From Psychrobacter sp. ANT_WB68 (lineage in GTDB: Bacteria > Pseudomonadota > Gammaproteobacteria > Pseudomonadales > Moraxellaceae): a stretch of DNA of 64,000 bases. The notes under the pieces were generated by a model. The model did not search any database. It had not been told where the DNA came from and saw only the letters and a list, made by a program, of their open reading frames with translations. The stretch is from assembly GCF_008369115.1 (NCBI RefSeq), contig NZ_VOAZ01000001.1, positions 248,001 to 312,000 on the forward strand, in the 5' to 3' direction. Shown here piece by piece: positions 18,407-27,496 of this stretch. The translations under genes were made by a program, and so were the position numbers. The stretch's first letter is position 1. Each line of letters opens with the position of its first letter.

Positions 18407-20017
18407 ATGAGCAACGCAACGATTCATACCGTCACCATTAGCAAAGCCGACATTCCAAGTGGCGGCATGAAATCCTATAAACAGGATGACGATAGTATCA
18501 TTTTAATCACGCGTGATGAGGACGAATTTAGCGCCTTTGATGGTAAATGTCCGCATGCTGGCGCTGATTTGGGAGCAGGATTACGCTGTGGCAATCGCGT
18601 CATCTGCCCATGGCATCATGGCAGCTTTGATAGTAGCGATGGCACGCTATTAGAGCCGGTCGCGATGCGAGGGCTGACCCAATACGAGCTGACCGATGAG
18701 GGCGATAGTCTGACCGTCAATACTGCAGCGAAGATAGATAAGCGCGTAGCCAATGATAAAATGACGGATACCCATACGATTATTGTTGGTGGCGGCGGTG
18801 CAGGGTTTATGACTGCCAATCAGCTGCGACATACGGGTTATGGCGGCAAGATTACCTTGATTACTCAAGATGATAAAGCACCTTATAATCGTCCTTTATT
18901 ATCCAAAATGTTTCTGGCAGGCAAAATGGACGAAAAACATTTAATGCTTGGCGGCGCTGACTGGGCCAGTAACAATAATATTGATTTACGCTTACAACAA
19001 ACCGTCAGCGAGATACTACCCAATGAGCGTAGGATTGTCATAACCGACGAAGAGGGCAACAGCGAGCAACAAACAGCGGATTTTTTAGTCGTAGCGACAG
19101 GCGCTGCACCAAAGATACCACCTTTTAAAGGTACTGAGCTCAATGGTGTTTATACGCTACGTAGCATGGATGACGCCCAGGATATTAAAAATGCCAGTGA
19201 TAGTAAGCATGTCGTTATCGTAGGTACTGGTTTTATCGGTATGGAAGTAGCGTCGGCATTAATGGAGGCAGGGAAGGCTGCCTCTATCACTGTCGTTGGG
19301 CGCAGCCGCCGAGTCATGGCTAATATTGTCTCTGAAACCGTCAGCAATGCTTTAATCAAACTGCATAAAAAAAAAGGCGTCACCTTCGCCTTTGGTGCGG
19401 ATGTTAATGAAATTAATAGTAATGAGAATGGTAAAGTCAGCGGCGTAAGCCTATCAGATGGTAGTACGCTTGCCGCTGATATGGTGATTTTAGGAACAGG
19501 TGTCGCCCCACGCACTGAGCTGTTAAATGAGGTAAACGCACCAGATGGTGTGCAAGTTGATGAGCATTTACAACTGCGTGACGGCGTCTATGCGCTGGGT
19601 GATATTGCTAAAGCAACCAACAAAATGGGTCGCATGCGTATTGAGCATTGGCGCGTTGCGTTACAACATGGTTTAGTTACGGCGGCGGCTATCTTAAATG
19701 AAGATAATGTCGATTCGTTAGCAGAACGTATTCCTTTCTTTTGGACAGCACAATACGGCAAAAGCCTACGCTACAGCGGACACGCTGCCACGCCTGATAG
19801 TGGCATTCTATTTGGTTCGCCAGATAACCTTGATTATATCGAATATTATTTTGACGATACTGGCGAAGATACTCGAGCCAGTGCGGCAAGTTCACTTGGA
19901 CGTGACAAAGAGCTGATTGCTTTCTCTGAATTATTGCGCAGTGGTCATGCGCCAACGCGCGCTCAAATCCATGCAGGATTTGATATTATCGAACAGGCAC
20001 AGGTGTTGTCGCGCTAG
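18407..20017 (+). CDS. Rieske [2Fe-2S] / FAD-dependent NAD(P)H oxidoreductase fusion (AIFM3-like)
   Basis: A 536-residue fusion. The N-terminal Rieske domain has C48-P-H50 and C67-P-W-H70, the two Cys-His pairs of a [2Fe-2S] cluster. From about 123 a pyridine nucleotide-disulfide oxidoreductase begins with IIVGGGGAGF at 126-135. A second Rossmann motif VIVGTGFIGMEVA binds NAD(P)H, and GVYALGDIA is the late FAD motif. The order matches AIFM3-like and ferredoxin-reductase-type proteins. The electron acceptor is unknown. A run of nine A residues lies in the coding region near 19367-19375. The protein has no signal and is probably cytoplasmic. Confidence 0.9.
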   Translation: MSNATIHTVTISKADIPSGGMKSYKQDDDSIILITRDEDEFSAFDGKCPHAGADLGAGLRCGNRVICPWHHGSFDSSDGTLLEPVAMRGLTQYELTDEGDSLTVNTAAKIDKRVANDKMTDTHTIIVGGGGAGFMTANQLRHTGYGGKITLITQDDKAPYNRPLLSKMFLAGKMDEKHLMLGGADWASNNNIDLRLQQTVSEILPNERRIVITDEEGNSEQQTADFLVVATGAAPKIPPFKGTELNGVYTLRSMDDAQDIKNASDSKHVVIVGTGFIGMEVASALMEAGKAASITVVGRSRRVMANIVSETVSNALIKLHKKKGVTFAFGADVNEINSNENGKVSGVSLSDGSTLAADMVILGTGVAPRTELLNEVNAPDGVQVDEHLQLRDGVYALGDIAKATNKMGRMRIEHWRVALQHGLVTAAAILNEDNVDSLAERIPFFWTAQYGKSLRYSGHAATPDSGILFGSPDNLDYIEYYFDDTGEDTRASAASSLGRDKELIAFSELLRSGHAPTRAQIHAGFDIIEQAQVLSR

Positions 20018-20043
20018 TACTCAAAACTAATAAGTATTACTAT

Positions 20044-20077
20044 AAAGGCTGGCTTGATTATTCAGGTCAGCCTTTTA
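20044..20077 (+). terminator. Rho-independent terminator of the Rieske-FAD gene
   Basis: AAAGGCTG at 20044-20051 pairs with CAGCCTTT at about 20068-20075, with a loop of about 16 nt, followed by T residues. Confidence 0.7.
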
Positions 20078-20124
20078 TACTATAGCCTTTTATAATAACT
20101 AAACGGAAAAGGAAAACCGATTTT

Positions 20125-20796
20125 ATGAATCAAGATCACATAAATAAAGAGCAGTTAAATAGACAATCCGTATTTTTACGTCAAGCTGAAGCGGGTGATA
20201 TCGACGCGCTTGAACAATTGCTAAATCGTTGTTATCGGCAAGCGGAAGGCTGGACCAATGAGGCCGATTTAATCGGCGGTATTCGTACCACCAAAGATGA
20301 GCTTTTAGCAGTTATTGCTGACCCAAAACATTACGTTTTTATTTATCCAAAAACTACGACAGGTGAACGTGATGGTGAAGAAACGGGTGAGTTATTGGGC
20401 TGCATTGCGGTTGATATAAAAGTCGAGGCTGACTTAGATACAGGCACTTCTGATACAAACGGCTGTAATGAAAGTGCGTATAATAAAAAAGCGTATATCG
20501 GTATGTTTGCGGTACTGCCTGAGCTGCAAGGGCTTGGCGTTGGTCATCAGATATTGCAGGCGGCAGAGACTTTTGCGCAGCGGCATTTACTGTCAGGTAC
20601 GCAGACACCTAATAAAAACCCCGCTCGTCTGACCATGTCTATTTTAAGCCATCGCCCTGAGCTCTTGTCTTATTATCAGCGCCGCGGTTATCAGTTAACT
20701 GGTAATAGTATGCCGTTTCCAGTCGATGGTAATAATGGCGAACCTAAGCGTCAAGATTTACAGCTATTAGAATTAGAGAAGCTAGTTATCAGCTAA
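20125..20796 (+). CDS. GNAT family N-acetyltransferase
   Basis: A 223-residue GNAT-fold protein. The acetyl-CoA binding motif A is in IGMFAVLPELQGLGVGHQIL (Q-x-x-G-x-G). The late region LLSYYQRRGYQLTG is the motif B element. A variable loop with Thr/Asn-rich sequence sits between beta strands. The substrate cannot be deduced. AAAAGGAAAA upstream of the ATG at 20125 is a reasonable ribosome site. Confidence 0.85.
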   Translation: MNQDHINKEQLNRQSVFLRQAEAGDIDALEQLLNRCYRQAEGWTNEADLIGGIRTTKDELLAVIADPKHYVFIYPKTTTGERDGEETGELLGCIAVDIKVEADLDTGTSDTNGCNESAYNKKAYIGMFAVLPELQGLGVGHQILQAAETFAQRHLLSGTQTPNKNPARLTMSILSHRPELLSYYQRRGYQLTGNSMPFPVDGNNGEPKRQDLQLLELEKLVIS

Positions 20797-20820
20797 TTAG
20801 GCTTATCAACCTCCATTAGA

Positions 20821-21033
20821 CTAACCCCAAAAATTTCCATAGGTCATAAACAGCCCGACACTCAATAGTAGAAATGCCACCATAATCAAGCGCTTAAACC
20901 AGTTAAAAGCGGGCAAGCGCGTGGCATTATCGTCAGACATCAAGTAGGCAAACAAGCACATCAAGCTTGCGACTAACGTCATGATTCCCAGACCAATTGG
21001 TAATATAAAAAAATATATCTGCCACACAAGCAT
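20821..21033 (-). CDS. Small two-helix membrane protein, hypothetical
   Basis: About 70 residues from the ATG at 21033, or 78 from a GTG at 21057. Two hydrophobic helices, about 6-33 and 46-64, flank a polar loop SDDNATRLPAFNW. No family is recognised. It is convergent with the acetyltransferase gene, with only 24 bp between the stops. Confidence 0.6.
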   Translation of the reverse strand: MLVWQIYFFILPIGLGIMTLVASLMCLFAYLMSDDNATRLPAFNWFKRLIMVAFLLLSVGLFMTYGNFWG

Positions 21034-21237
21034 CTCGCAACGGTCATTATTAAGCACATCATAGCAGTATCGTGATTGTACTGTCAGTATTAAGCATTAG
21101 ATGCACTTTAATCCTTTTATCTCGTTGCCTTATAAAAGCTATTTATCATCAGGGTGAGCATATCCTCTAAAATTAAGTTGGGTTCTAAGATGTAATTCTG
21201 TATAGTGAAATAACATTACAGATACATTGAGACTGGT

Positions 21238-21606
21238 ATGAGTAATTTTAAAAAAATGGCTGTCATTGCATTATTAATGCCTTTATTTGCGGCGTGCTCA
21301 AACGCGCCTTCTGAAAGTACGGTCGAAGGGCTTATAGAAGCGCAATATGAGCAAGCCAATAGCATCATGGATGATGCGATGGCGAATGCTGGCAATGATG
21401 AGATGGCAAAAGCCATGAACGGCATGATGGAAGGCATGATGCCAAAGCTTGAGCGTATCGAGAATATCAATTGTGACAGCGTTGAGGGTGATAATACTTA
21501 TATGTGTACCGCTGATATCACCCAGACGATTGCGGGGAATAGCCGCACCAATAAGACCAATTTTAAAGTTTATCAAATCAATGATGAGTGGGTGTTGGGT
21601 GATTAG
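21238..21606 (+). CDS. Hypothetical lipoprotein
   Basis: A 122-residue protein with a signal and the lipobox LFAAC near residues 16-20. A helical Met/Glu/Ala-rich region (EMAKAMNGMMEGMM) precedes a C-terminal part with two Cys (NCDSVEG and MCTADI), which might form a disulfide. The end KVYQINDEWVLGD looks like the terminal strand of a small beta fold. No known domain can be named. The next lipoprotein gene follows after 84 bp. Confidence 0.75.
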   Translation: MSNFKKMAVIALLMPLFAACSNAPSESTVEGLIEAQYEQANSIMDDAMANAGNDEMAKAMNGMMEGMMPKLERIENINCDSVEGDNTYMCTADITQTIAGNSRTNKTNFKVYQINDEWVLGD

Positions 21607-21690
21607 AACTGAGCTATGCCTTTATAAACTACTTATAAAAAAATCATCAAAATGTTCAAGTCATACTAACTTTATTCTTAGAGAGATAAC

Positions 21691-22152
21691 ATGTTTAAAA
21701 AGATCGTTTTCCTAACTATGACGTCAGTATTATTTGCTGGCTGTGCCTCTGTTCCTACGGAACAAGCAGAAGTGTCTAATGTGCTTAAACAAGTGAAAGC
21801 ACCTAGTGCCAACAATGCTGGGCTATATATTTATCGTAGTAATAGTGTGGTGGGTGGCGCTTTAAAGAAAGATGTGTGGGTAGATGATGAGTGTATTGGC
21901 GAAACGGCACGTGGTACTTTCTTCTATCACGAAGTACTAGGCAATATGCAGCATAAAGTTTCTACAGAATCTGAATTCTCTCCTAACGATTTAATGATTG
22001 ATACTAAAGCTGGTAATAACTACTTTGTAAAACAATATATTAAGCCGGGTCTAATTGTCGGTGGTGCGGGTCTTAAACTGGTGCCTGAAGCAGAAGGAAA
22101 ACAGGCTATTAGCGACCTAAATTTGGGTGTTAAAGGTAAGTGTAGTAAATAA
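21691..22152 (+). CDS. DUF2846 domain lipoprotein
   Basis: A 153-residue lipoprotein with the lipobox LFAGC at about 14-18. The mature part fits DUF2846: GLYIYRSN near the start, a central DVWVDDECIGETARGTFFYH with the typical V-D-G/D-x-x-I-G pattern, and KAGNNYFVKQYI. The family is of unknown function and is often found as small secreted or surface lipoproteins. Start ATG at 21691 has AGAGAGAT upstream. Confidence 0.82.
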   Translation: MFKKIVFLTMTSVLFAGCASVPTEQAEVSNVLKQVKAPSANNAGLYIYRSNSVVGGALKKDVWVDDECIGETARGTFFYHEVLGNMQHKVSTESEFSPNDLMIDTKAGNNYFVKQYIKPGLIVGGAGLKLVPEAEGKQAISDLNLGVKGKCSK

Positions 22153-22183
22153 TCTAAAGATTATTGATAGATATTTTTTGATA

Positions 22184-22215
22184 AAAAGATGCTAATGTAA
22201 ATTGGCATCTTTTTT
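22184..22215 (+). terminator. Terminator after DUF2846 lipoprotein gene
   Basis: AAAAAGATGC (22184-22193) pairs with GCATCTTTTTT (22205-22215). Confidence 0.85.
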
Positions 22216-22241
22216 ATTTTCTTAAGCTGCTAAGGATTTAT

Positions 22242-23288
22242 ATGGATATTTATTTTCTCTCTAAAAAGATAAGCAAGAAGGCATTCGCATTTTTGGGTTT
22301 GTTTGTTTTGCCTTTTTTAGCCTATCCAGCCCTAGCTCAAACCTATCAGATTCAAGACTTCTCTGACGATTACTATGCCATTATTAAATCAACAAATGAT
22401 GCAGATAGTGAAACCAATAGCATTGTGGAAATAAGAGACGCCAAGACTAAGAAAATCTTGATTAGTCAGCCTGCTGATATCGATATTGACTATGAACTTG
22501 ATAACAGTGAAGCGCATCAGCTAGGCGACAAAATCAGCGCCAATATTGTCAGTCTGCCTTATGGAGAGAGTAGTGTGCTGATTTATGACGACTTTAATTT
22601 TGACAATAAGTTTGACTTAGCGATTAAAGATGGGCGTTATGGCTGTTATGGCGGCCCTTCTTATCAGGTTTATCTCAAGCAAGGTAGGACTTTCGTGCAT
22701 AGCGAAGGTTTTACTGAACTGGCACAAGGTAATTGCGGATTTTTTGATATTGATGAAGATGCGCAAACTTTACATACCATGACTAAGAGTGGCGCGGCAT
22801 GGCATCAATATTCAGATTATAAAGTCATCAATAATAAACCAGTAGCGGTGCGTATCGTAGAGGAAGAATATAACTACAAAGGCTTACTCTCTATCCTTGA
22901 GAAAACAAGAGTCAATGGCAAGATGGTCGAAAACCAGTACCAACAGCTAGCTATGTACGAAGAAGGAGATGATTCATCGCGCTATGTTTATGGATTCGAT
23001 TTAGATAATGGCAAAAAAATGATACTCGATAGCTATGATGAGGATCATCTGTATTATGCCTTTGCTGATAAAGACGGTAAAATTGAGTTGTATTATGATG
23101 GACAGTTCATATATGACGCTAAGCAAAAAACCTTGAGCTTCACCAATAAGCCAGTGGTTTATGAAATAAATAATAAAGGTATTACGGTCAGAAATTCTAA
23201 TAAGACCGTTCTCTTAAAAGCAAAAGTTGGTAGTGTGGGTGGAAATTTAAACAATCTTGGGCGCTTTGAGAATGTAAGTGTTAAATAG
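22242..23288 (+). CDS. Secreted XAC2610-related protein
   Basis: A 348-residue protein with a signal peptide ending AYPALA at about residue 32. The segment YDDFNFDNKFDLAIKDG followed by CYGGPSYQVYL resembles the calcium-binding-like D-x-N-x-D-x-x-D-L loop and GGPSY motif of XAC2610-type proteins. QGNCGFFDIDEDAQTLHT matches the later part of the same domain. The C-terminal 120 residues hold a second beta-rich region with YAFADKDGKIELYYDG. Function is unknown in the family, though some homologues are linked to type VI antibacterial interactions. No T6SS gene is nearby, so no such role is claimed here. Confidence 0.75.
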   Translation: MDIYFLSKKISKKAFAFLGLFVLPFLAYPALAQTYQIQDFSDDYYAIIKSTNDADSETNSIVEIRDAKTKKILISQPADIDIDYELDNSEAHQLGDKISANIVSLPYGESSVLIYDDFNFDNKFDLAIKDGRYGCYGGPSYQVYLKQGRTFVHSEGFTELAQGNCGFFDIDEDAQTLHTMTKSGAAWHQYSDYKVINNKPVAVRIVEEEYNYKGLLSILEKTRVNGKMVENQYQQLAMYEEGDDSSRYVYGFDLDNGKKMILDSYDEDHLYYAFADKDGKIELYYDGQFIYDAKQKTLSFTNKPVVYEINNKGITVRNSNKTVLLKAKVGSVGGNLNNLGRFENVSVK

Positions 23289-23341
23289 AGCAGACAGGAG
23301 TAATCATATATAAACGGCGCTAGTGATTACTTTTAAAAATG

Positions 23342-23374
23342 AAAAAGGCTACTCTGTGAAGAATAGCCTTTTTA
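23342..23374. terminator. Bidirectional terminator between XAC2610-related gene and gor
   Basis: AAAAGGCTA and TAGCCTTTTT form the stem around a CTCTGTGAAGAA loop. It separates converging genes. Its sequence resembles the terminator at 29081-29114. Confidence 0.85.
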
Positions 23375-23412
23375 TTTATGAACACTATCGAACTAGCATA
23401 TATTAAGACAAA

Positions 23413-24768
23413 TTAGCGCATGGTCACAAATTCTTCCGAGCCTGTCGGATGAATAGCAACCGTATTATCAAAGTCCGCTTTCGTCGCGCCCATTTTTATC
23501 GCGACGGCAAAGCCTTGAATCATCTCATCGACACCATAGCCAATGCCATGCAAGCCAATCACTTTTTCCTCCTCACCTAAGCACACTAACTTCATCACGC
23601 ACTTTTGACGGTGCTGAGTGACGGCGCTATACATAGAGGTAAAGGTCGATTTATAACATTTGATATTTTCTTTACCATATTGCTCAACTGCATCGATTTC
23701 AGACAAGCCAATCGTGCCGATAGCAGGATGGGTGAAGATAACCGTCGGTATCAGCTCATAGTTCAGATGCTCATCGGGTTTGTTATTGAACAATCGCTCC
23801 GAAAGTCTTCGACCTGCTGCGATCGCCACCGGCGTTAAATCAACACTATTTTCGATAATATCGCCAACCGCATAAATACCTTTAATATTGGTATTTTGGA
23901 ACTTATCCACTTTAATTTTGCCAAACTCGGTCGTCTCTACGCCCGTCACTTGCAAATTGATATTATCAGTAGAAGGCGCGCGACCAATCGCCCAAATCAA
24001 ACAATCTACCGTATCGAGGCTACCATCTGCGGTACATAAAGTCAGGCTACCGTCGTCATTTTTACGGACTTCGGTGAGCGTGGTATTGGTATGCAATTGA
24101 ATGCCGTCTTGTTCCATCCCTATCAGTAAAGTCTCCACGATAGTGTGGTCAAATGAGCGCAGCGGCGAATGCTGACGCACGTATTGATGGACTTCAGCGC
24201 CTAAACTATTCATCACTCCTGCGATTTCGACCGCGATATATCCTGCACCAACGATAGCAACACGTTTTGGCAACTCATTTAAAGCAAAAAAGCCATCAGA
24301 ATCGATGCCGTATTCTGCGCCTTTGATGTCTGGGAAAATAGGATGACCGCCTGTCGCAATCAAAATATGGTCAGCGGTAATAAGTTCGCCATTGACCTCT
24401 ACCATATTGGTATCGACAAATTTGGCAAAGCCTTTAATTACTTCAACGCCGTTTTTTGCCAAATTATTATCGTAAGAACGATGAATATTTTCGATATATT
24501 GTTGGCGGCTATGCACCAGTTTTTGAAAATCGAAGCCTTTGACCTCAATATCAAAGCCATAGTCCGGTGCATATTTATGAATGGCTTCGGCAACTTGTGC
24601 GCCATACCACATCACCTTTTTAGGTACGCAGCCCAAGTTTACGCAGGTGCCGCCCAATTGGTTGGCTTCGATAATGGCGCACTTTTTGCCGTAGCTCGCT
24701 GCGCGGTTGATTGAAGCGATGCCGCCGCTACCGCCACCAATGGCGATATAGTCATAATGTTTTGTCAT
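23413..24768 (-). CDS. gor: Glutathione-disulfide reductase
   Basis: About 451 residues from the ATG at 24768, the family length. A 15-codon upstream extension to 24813 is disfavoured because [16 protein letters not shown] is the canonical start. The FAD motif is GGGSGG at 11-16 and the redox disulfide is C42/C47 in [13 protein letters not shown]. An NADPH motif follows ([15 protein letters not shown]), and the C-terminus has [12 protein letters not shown] with the catalytic histidine. It reduces GSSG with NADPH in the cytoplasm. It fits with the glutathione-dependent formaldehyde dehydrogenase gene further along. Confidence 0.95.
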   Translation of the reverse strand: MTKHYDYIAIGGGSGGIASINRAASYGKKCAIIEANQLGGTCVNLGCVPKKVMWYGAQVAEAIHKYAPDYGFDIEVKGFDFQKLVHSRQQYIENIHRSYDNNLAKNGVEVIKGFAKFVDTNMVEVNGELITADHILIATGGHPIFPDIKGAEYGIDSDGFFALNELPKRVAIVGAGYIAVEIAGVMNSLGAEVHQYVRQHSPLRSFDHTIVETLLIGMEQDGIQLHTNTTLTEVRKNDDGSLTLCTADGSLDTVDCLIWAIGRAPSTDNINLQVTGVETTEFGKIKVDKFQNTNIKGIYAVGDIIENSVDLTPVAIAAGRRLSERLFNNKPDEHLNYELIPTVIFTHPAIGTIGLSEIDAVEQYGKENIKCYKSTFTSMYSAVTQHRQKCVMKLVCLGEEEKVIGLHGIGYGVDEMIQGFAVAIKMGATKADFDNTVAIHPTGSEEFVTMR

Positions 24769-24976
24769 GGTTAGGTCTCTTGAGTCTATGTGTACTGGTG
24801 CGTGTTGATGCAATATTGAACGCGATTGTTTTTTAATTCTGTTGTTATGAACGCTATTGTAATGGGTATTATTATTAATCTTACAAGGTTTTGCTTATTA
24901 GGATGTGCCAACTAGCATCAGAGTATAAAAGCATTTAGGCGAAAATAGTCCACCAATTAAACCCACTTAGACTCAT

Positions 24977-25429
24977 TTAAACAATGGCACGACGTCTATA
25001 AAATAACAGTCCGGGAATGGACAAGCCCAGCACCAATCCTGAGGTCACAAATAGAGCTTCAAATAGATACACCATCATTTGGCTAAATAATTCGTCGGAA
25101 AAGCCAAAATAGCCAATCTGCACCATACTGACCATCGCCTTATAAGCGGCGATACCTGGCATCATACAGATGACACTTGGCGAGATTAACGCTTTGGGCG
25201 GTAGGGTATACTTTTTTGAAAAATACACGCCTAAAAAGCTGGCAAGCATCGCCCCAAAAAAGCTGGCAACCACGAGATGGACGTGCTGATAGACCAGCGC
25301 TGTTTTTAGCCCAAATCCAAACGCGGTCATCAGTAAACACGGCAGAATATAGCGTTTGGGTACGCTGAACATTAGCGTCCAACCAAGGGTAATGATACAT
25401 GACAGCACAACGGTTTCAATGAACCACAT
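24977..25429 (-). CDS. yjjB: Threonine/serine exporter family protein, small subunit (YjjB/DUF3815 type)
   Basis: A 150-residue protein with four membrane spans. Conserved VASFFGAMLASFLGVYFSKK and PSVICMMPGIAAYKAM segments fit the DUF3815/ThrE C-terminal half. It starts 1 bp downstream of the yjjP stop, so the pair is an operon. In single-chain ThrE proteins both halves are fused. E. coli YjjP-YjjB has been linked to succinate export, while ThrE exports threonine and serine, so the substrate here is open. Confidence 0.88.
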   Translation of the reverse strand: MWFIETVVLSCIITLGWTLMFSVPKRYILPCLLMTAFGFGLKTALVYQHVHLVVASFFGAMLASFLGVYFSKKYTLPPKALISPSVICMMPGIAAYKAMVSMVQIGYFGFSDELFSQMMVYLFEALFVTSGLVLGLSIPGLLFYRRRAIV

Positions 25430-25430
25430 C

Positions 25431-26246
25431 TTAAAACCCCCAGTGCTGTATTCTAAGTAAAACCAGCGCCATCACGATACCAACGCACGCAGACAAGGTT
25501 AGCATATAGGTAAAAACGGCACGCCCAATCCCAATATTGACATAGCCCTTTAATATATCTGAAAAAGAATTGATCAAAGGAAAGCTTGGTACTAGTAAGA
25601 GCACACTAGAGGCAACGGCAATATCAGCATTATTACCAATATCAAAATAATAAGTCGTCGCGCCGATTAAAGAAGCGATAAAAGCGGTCACGATGACTGC
25701 TATAAAAGGATTAAAATGGTGTTTGGCCAAATAAATACGAGTGAACATCGCTACCATACCTGCGATAAATGTCACGGCGGTAATCGACCAACTGCCGCCA
25801 TTTAGATAAGCAAATGCAGCACAAGATGCACCAACAAATATGCCCACTAGCCATGTTGGATAAACGGTCTTATCTAATTCATCAAAGGCAAGGGTGGTGC
25901 GCTCAGTCAACTCATGATTTAGTTTATGGTTATCTAGCTTGTCGCTATTTGTATTGGCTTCGGTTCTGTTTATAATTTGCTGAATTTGCACCAATAAATT
26001 GACATTGATACTTTGATTAATCGTGTCTCTGGTGGTGGTGATACAGCGCTCACCACAGATAGTGGTCAAGGTAAGGGCGTTAAAGTTCAGCGAACATTCT
26101 ACGCTGTTCATCCCCAAAGCAAGGCCTAAGCGTTTGGATAAGTCCACCACCACGGCAGACTCAGCGCCATATTGCATAAGGAGTAGTCCGCAGCGCACGC
26201 ATAATCGAGTAATGTGCTGTTGCTGTACGTAGCTGATAGAGGTCAT
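25431..26246 (-). CDS. yjjP: Threonine/serine exporter family protein, large subunit (YjjP/DUF1212 type)
   Basis: A 271-residue protein. The soluble N-terminal part contains GLLLMQYGAESAVV and LNFNALTLTT, and an insertion of about 30 residues with many Asn and Glu precedes the membrane part. Five or so membrane spans follow, ending at ALVLLRIQHWGF. The DUF1212/ThrE signature is clear. It works as the partner of the adjacent small subunit. The upstream DUF503 gene is divergent. Confidence 0.9.
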   Translation of the reverse strand: MTSISYVQQQHITRLCVRCGLLLMQYGAESAVVVDLSKRLGLALGMNSVECSLNFNALTLTTICGERCITTTRDTINQSINVNLLVQIQQIINRTEANTNSDKLDNHKLNHELTERTTLAFDELDKTVYPTWLVGIFVGASCAAFAYLNGGSWSITAVTFIAGMVAMFTRIYLAKHHFNPFIAVIVTAFIASLIGATTYYFDIGNNADIAVASSVLLLVPSFPLINSFSDILKGYVNIGIGRAVFTYMLTLSACVGIVMALVLLRIQHWGF

Positions 26247-26409
26247 TGATTAGATACGCATATTGGCTATTGTGATATTTATGAATGTTATAACTATAAA
26301 CAGTGTGAATGGTTATGGGCTATCGATACGGCAAGGTAACGATAGCATAACTTGACGTGCTTATTTGCTACTATTATAAAGCGTAAACCACTGTCGCAAG
26401 GAGAATAAA

Positions 26410-26691
26410 ATGCATATCGCTATCTTAACGCTGACTTTTGCTTTACCCGGCTGTGGCTCATTAAAAGAAAAGCGCCAACGTATGGGCGGCTTGCATGCAC
26501 GCTTTGGCAATACACCAAGTGTCGCGGTATGTGAGAGCGGTGAGCGTGATCGGCATGACGCCAGCGAGTGGACCTTTGTGATCGTTGGTTTGTCTAGACG
26601 TGATGTTGAATCACAGTGTAGTCAGTTAGAGGCGAAGATAGAGCGTGTGGTAGATGCGCGGGTGATGGATGTTGAGAGGGAGTTTATTTAG
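26410..26691 (+). CDS. DUF503 domain protein (YlxP-like)
   Basis: A 93-residue protein beginning MHIAILTLTFALPGCGSLKEKR, the DUF503 signature: an early beta strand followed by SLKEKR. Length matches YlxP-type members, which are often found near translation genes in other bacteria; none is adjacent here. AAGGAG lies just upstream of the ATG at 26410. Confidence 0.85.
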   Translation: MHIAILTLTFALPGCGSLKEKRQRMGGLHARFGNTPSVAVCESGERDRHDASEWTFVIVGLSRRDVESQCSQLEAKIERVVDARVMDVEREFI

Positions 26692-26700
26692 GTAAGGGTG

Positions 26701-26953
26701 CTTTTGTAGGGAGCCAATCCCGCTTTCCGCTCATATCTTGGTTGCCCACTAGAGCGGTGACTAATAGCCAGTAGCGTAGGGTGCGTCTAACGCACCATTT
26801 TAATAAGGTTAGTTTTGATTAACTTAGATTATTGTATGAAATATTCAAAAAAGTTATGCAAAGTATTAAAGATGATAGGTCTATTTATTATCGGTGCATG
26901 GAATGTACCTTACATCTGCTGATTTAAAAAAATCAATTTAGTCAGAATACTCA
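26701..26953. repeat. Gene-free stretch with repeat-like GTAGGG modules
   Basis: After the DUF503 stop, TTTGTAGGGAGCCAATCCCG is followed about 65 bp later by GTAGCGTAGGGTGCGTCT. The second module contains GGTGCGT (26780-26786), CTA and ACGCACC (26790-26796), a perfect 7-bp hairpin. Sequences of the form TAGGGTGCGT...ACGCACC recur as dispersed repeats in many gammaproteobacteria, so this may be a degenerate copy; the family assignment is from memory. From 26836 a 28-codon frame (MKYSKKLCKVLKMIG...) with a hydrophobic end is too short to call. Confidence 0.45.
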
Positions 26954-27406
26954 TTACCCAAAACGTCGATTAAACTCAGATTCATTCATGAATAATAGTA
27001 TGATTACTTCGAAAAGAGAAATTATCGCTGGTATAAATGTCCAACAGAACAATAAATATAAAATACCCCAAAAAACCTGATTTAAATAAAATTTATGTAT
27101 CCCAAAATCTCCTAAGAATAAAGCTAACAATATTGCAACGCCTTTGCTTTTTCTACTACTGTTTACCCGTACGATAGGAGTATGGTTTTGAGTCGGCAGA
27201 GGAGGTGGGACAGCTTTAAACGGTGCAGGTTTAGCAATAGGAAAGCCACAATGACTACAAGAAGCGCTTTGATTACTAATAGACTCAAAGCATTCAGGGC
27301 ATTTAATTAAAAACTTCATTTTAGAAGTCGGAATCCCACAGTTAGTACAAGAGACGCTTTGGTCGCTAATTTTGTGTGTGCATTCAGGACAATCAATAAT
27401 AGCCAT
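26954..27406 (-). CDS. Double zinc-ribbon / TM2-domain membrane protein
   Basis: A 150-residue protein. Two CxxC-x10-CxxC zinc ribbons are seen: C6/C9/C20/C23 and C36/C39/C50/C53. A Pro-rich linker (about 58-80) leads to a TM2 domain (about 85-145) with VAILLALFLGDFGIHKFYLN, a two-helix unit with the usual G-x-H-x-F-Y motif. Zinc ribbons would face the cytoplasm. TM2 proteins are of unknown function. This is the last of three consecutive reverse-strand zinc-ribbon genes, and its 5' end is nearly identical in DNA to the preceding one. Confidence 0.85.
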   Translation of the reverse strand: MAIIDCPECTHKISDQSVSCTNCGIPTSKMKFLIKCPECFESISNQSASCSHCGFPIAKPAPFKAVPPPLPTQNHTPIVRVNSSRKSKGVAILLALFLGDFGIHKFYLNQVFWGILYLLFCWTFIPAIISLFEVIILLFMNESEFNRRFG

Positions 27407-27496
27407 ATATTTTCCGTTTCTTAAGTTTTTAGATGTTATCTATAATGTTTTAACTAAATGAATATGCAATCTCTAAGAAATACAGAGCTAATTGCT

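Noticed and set aside
26836..26922. A 28-codon peptide frame, MKYSKKLCKVLK..., hydrophobic at its end
   Set aside because: No ribosome site and no support apart from the open frame; mentioned within the repeat region entry only.
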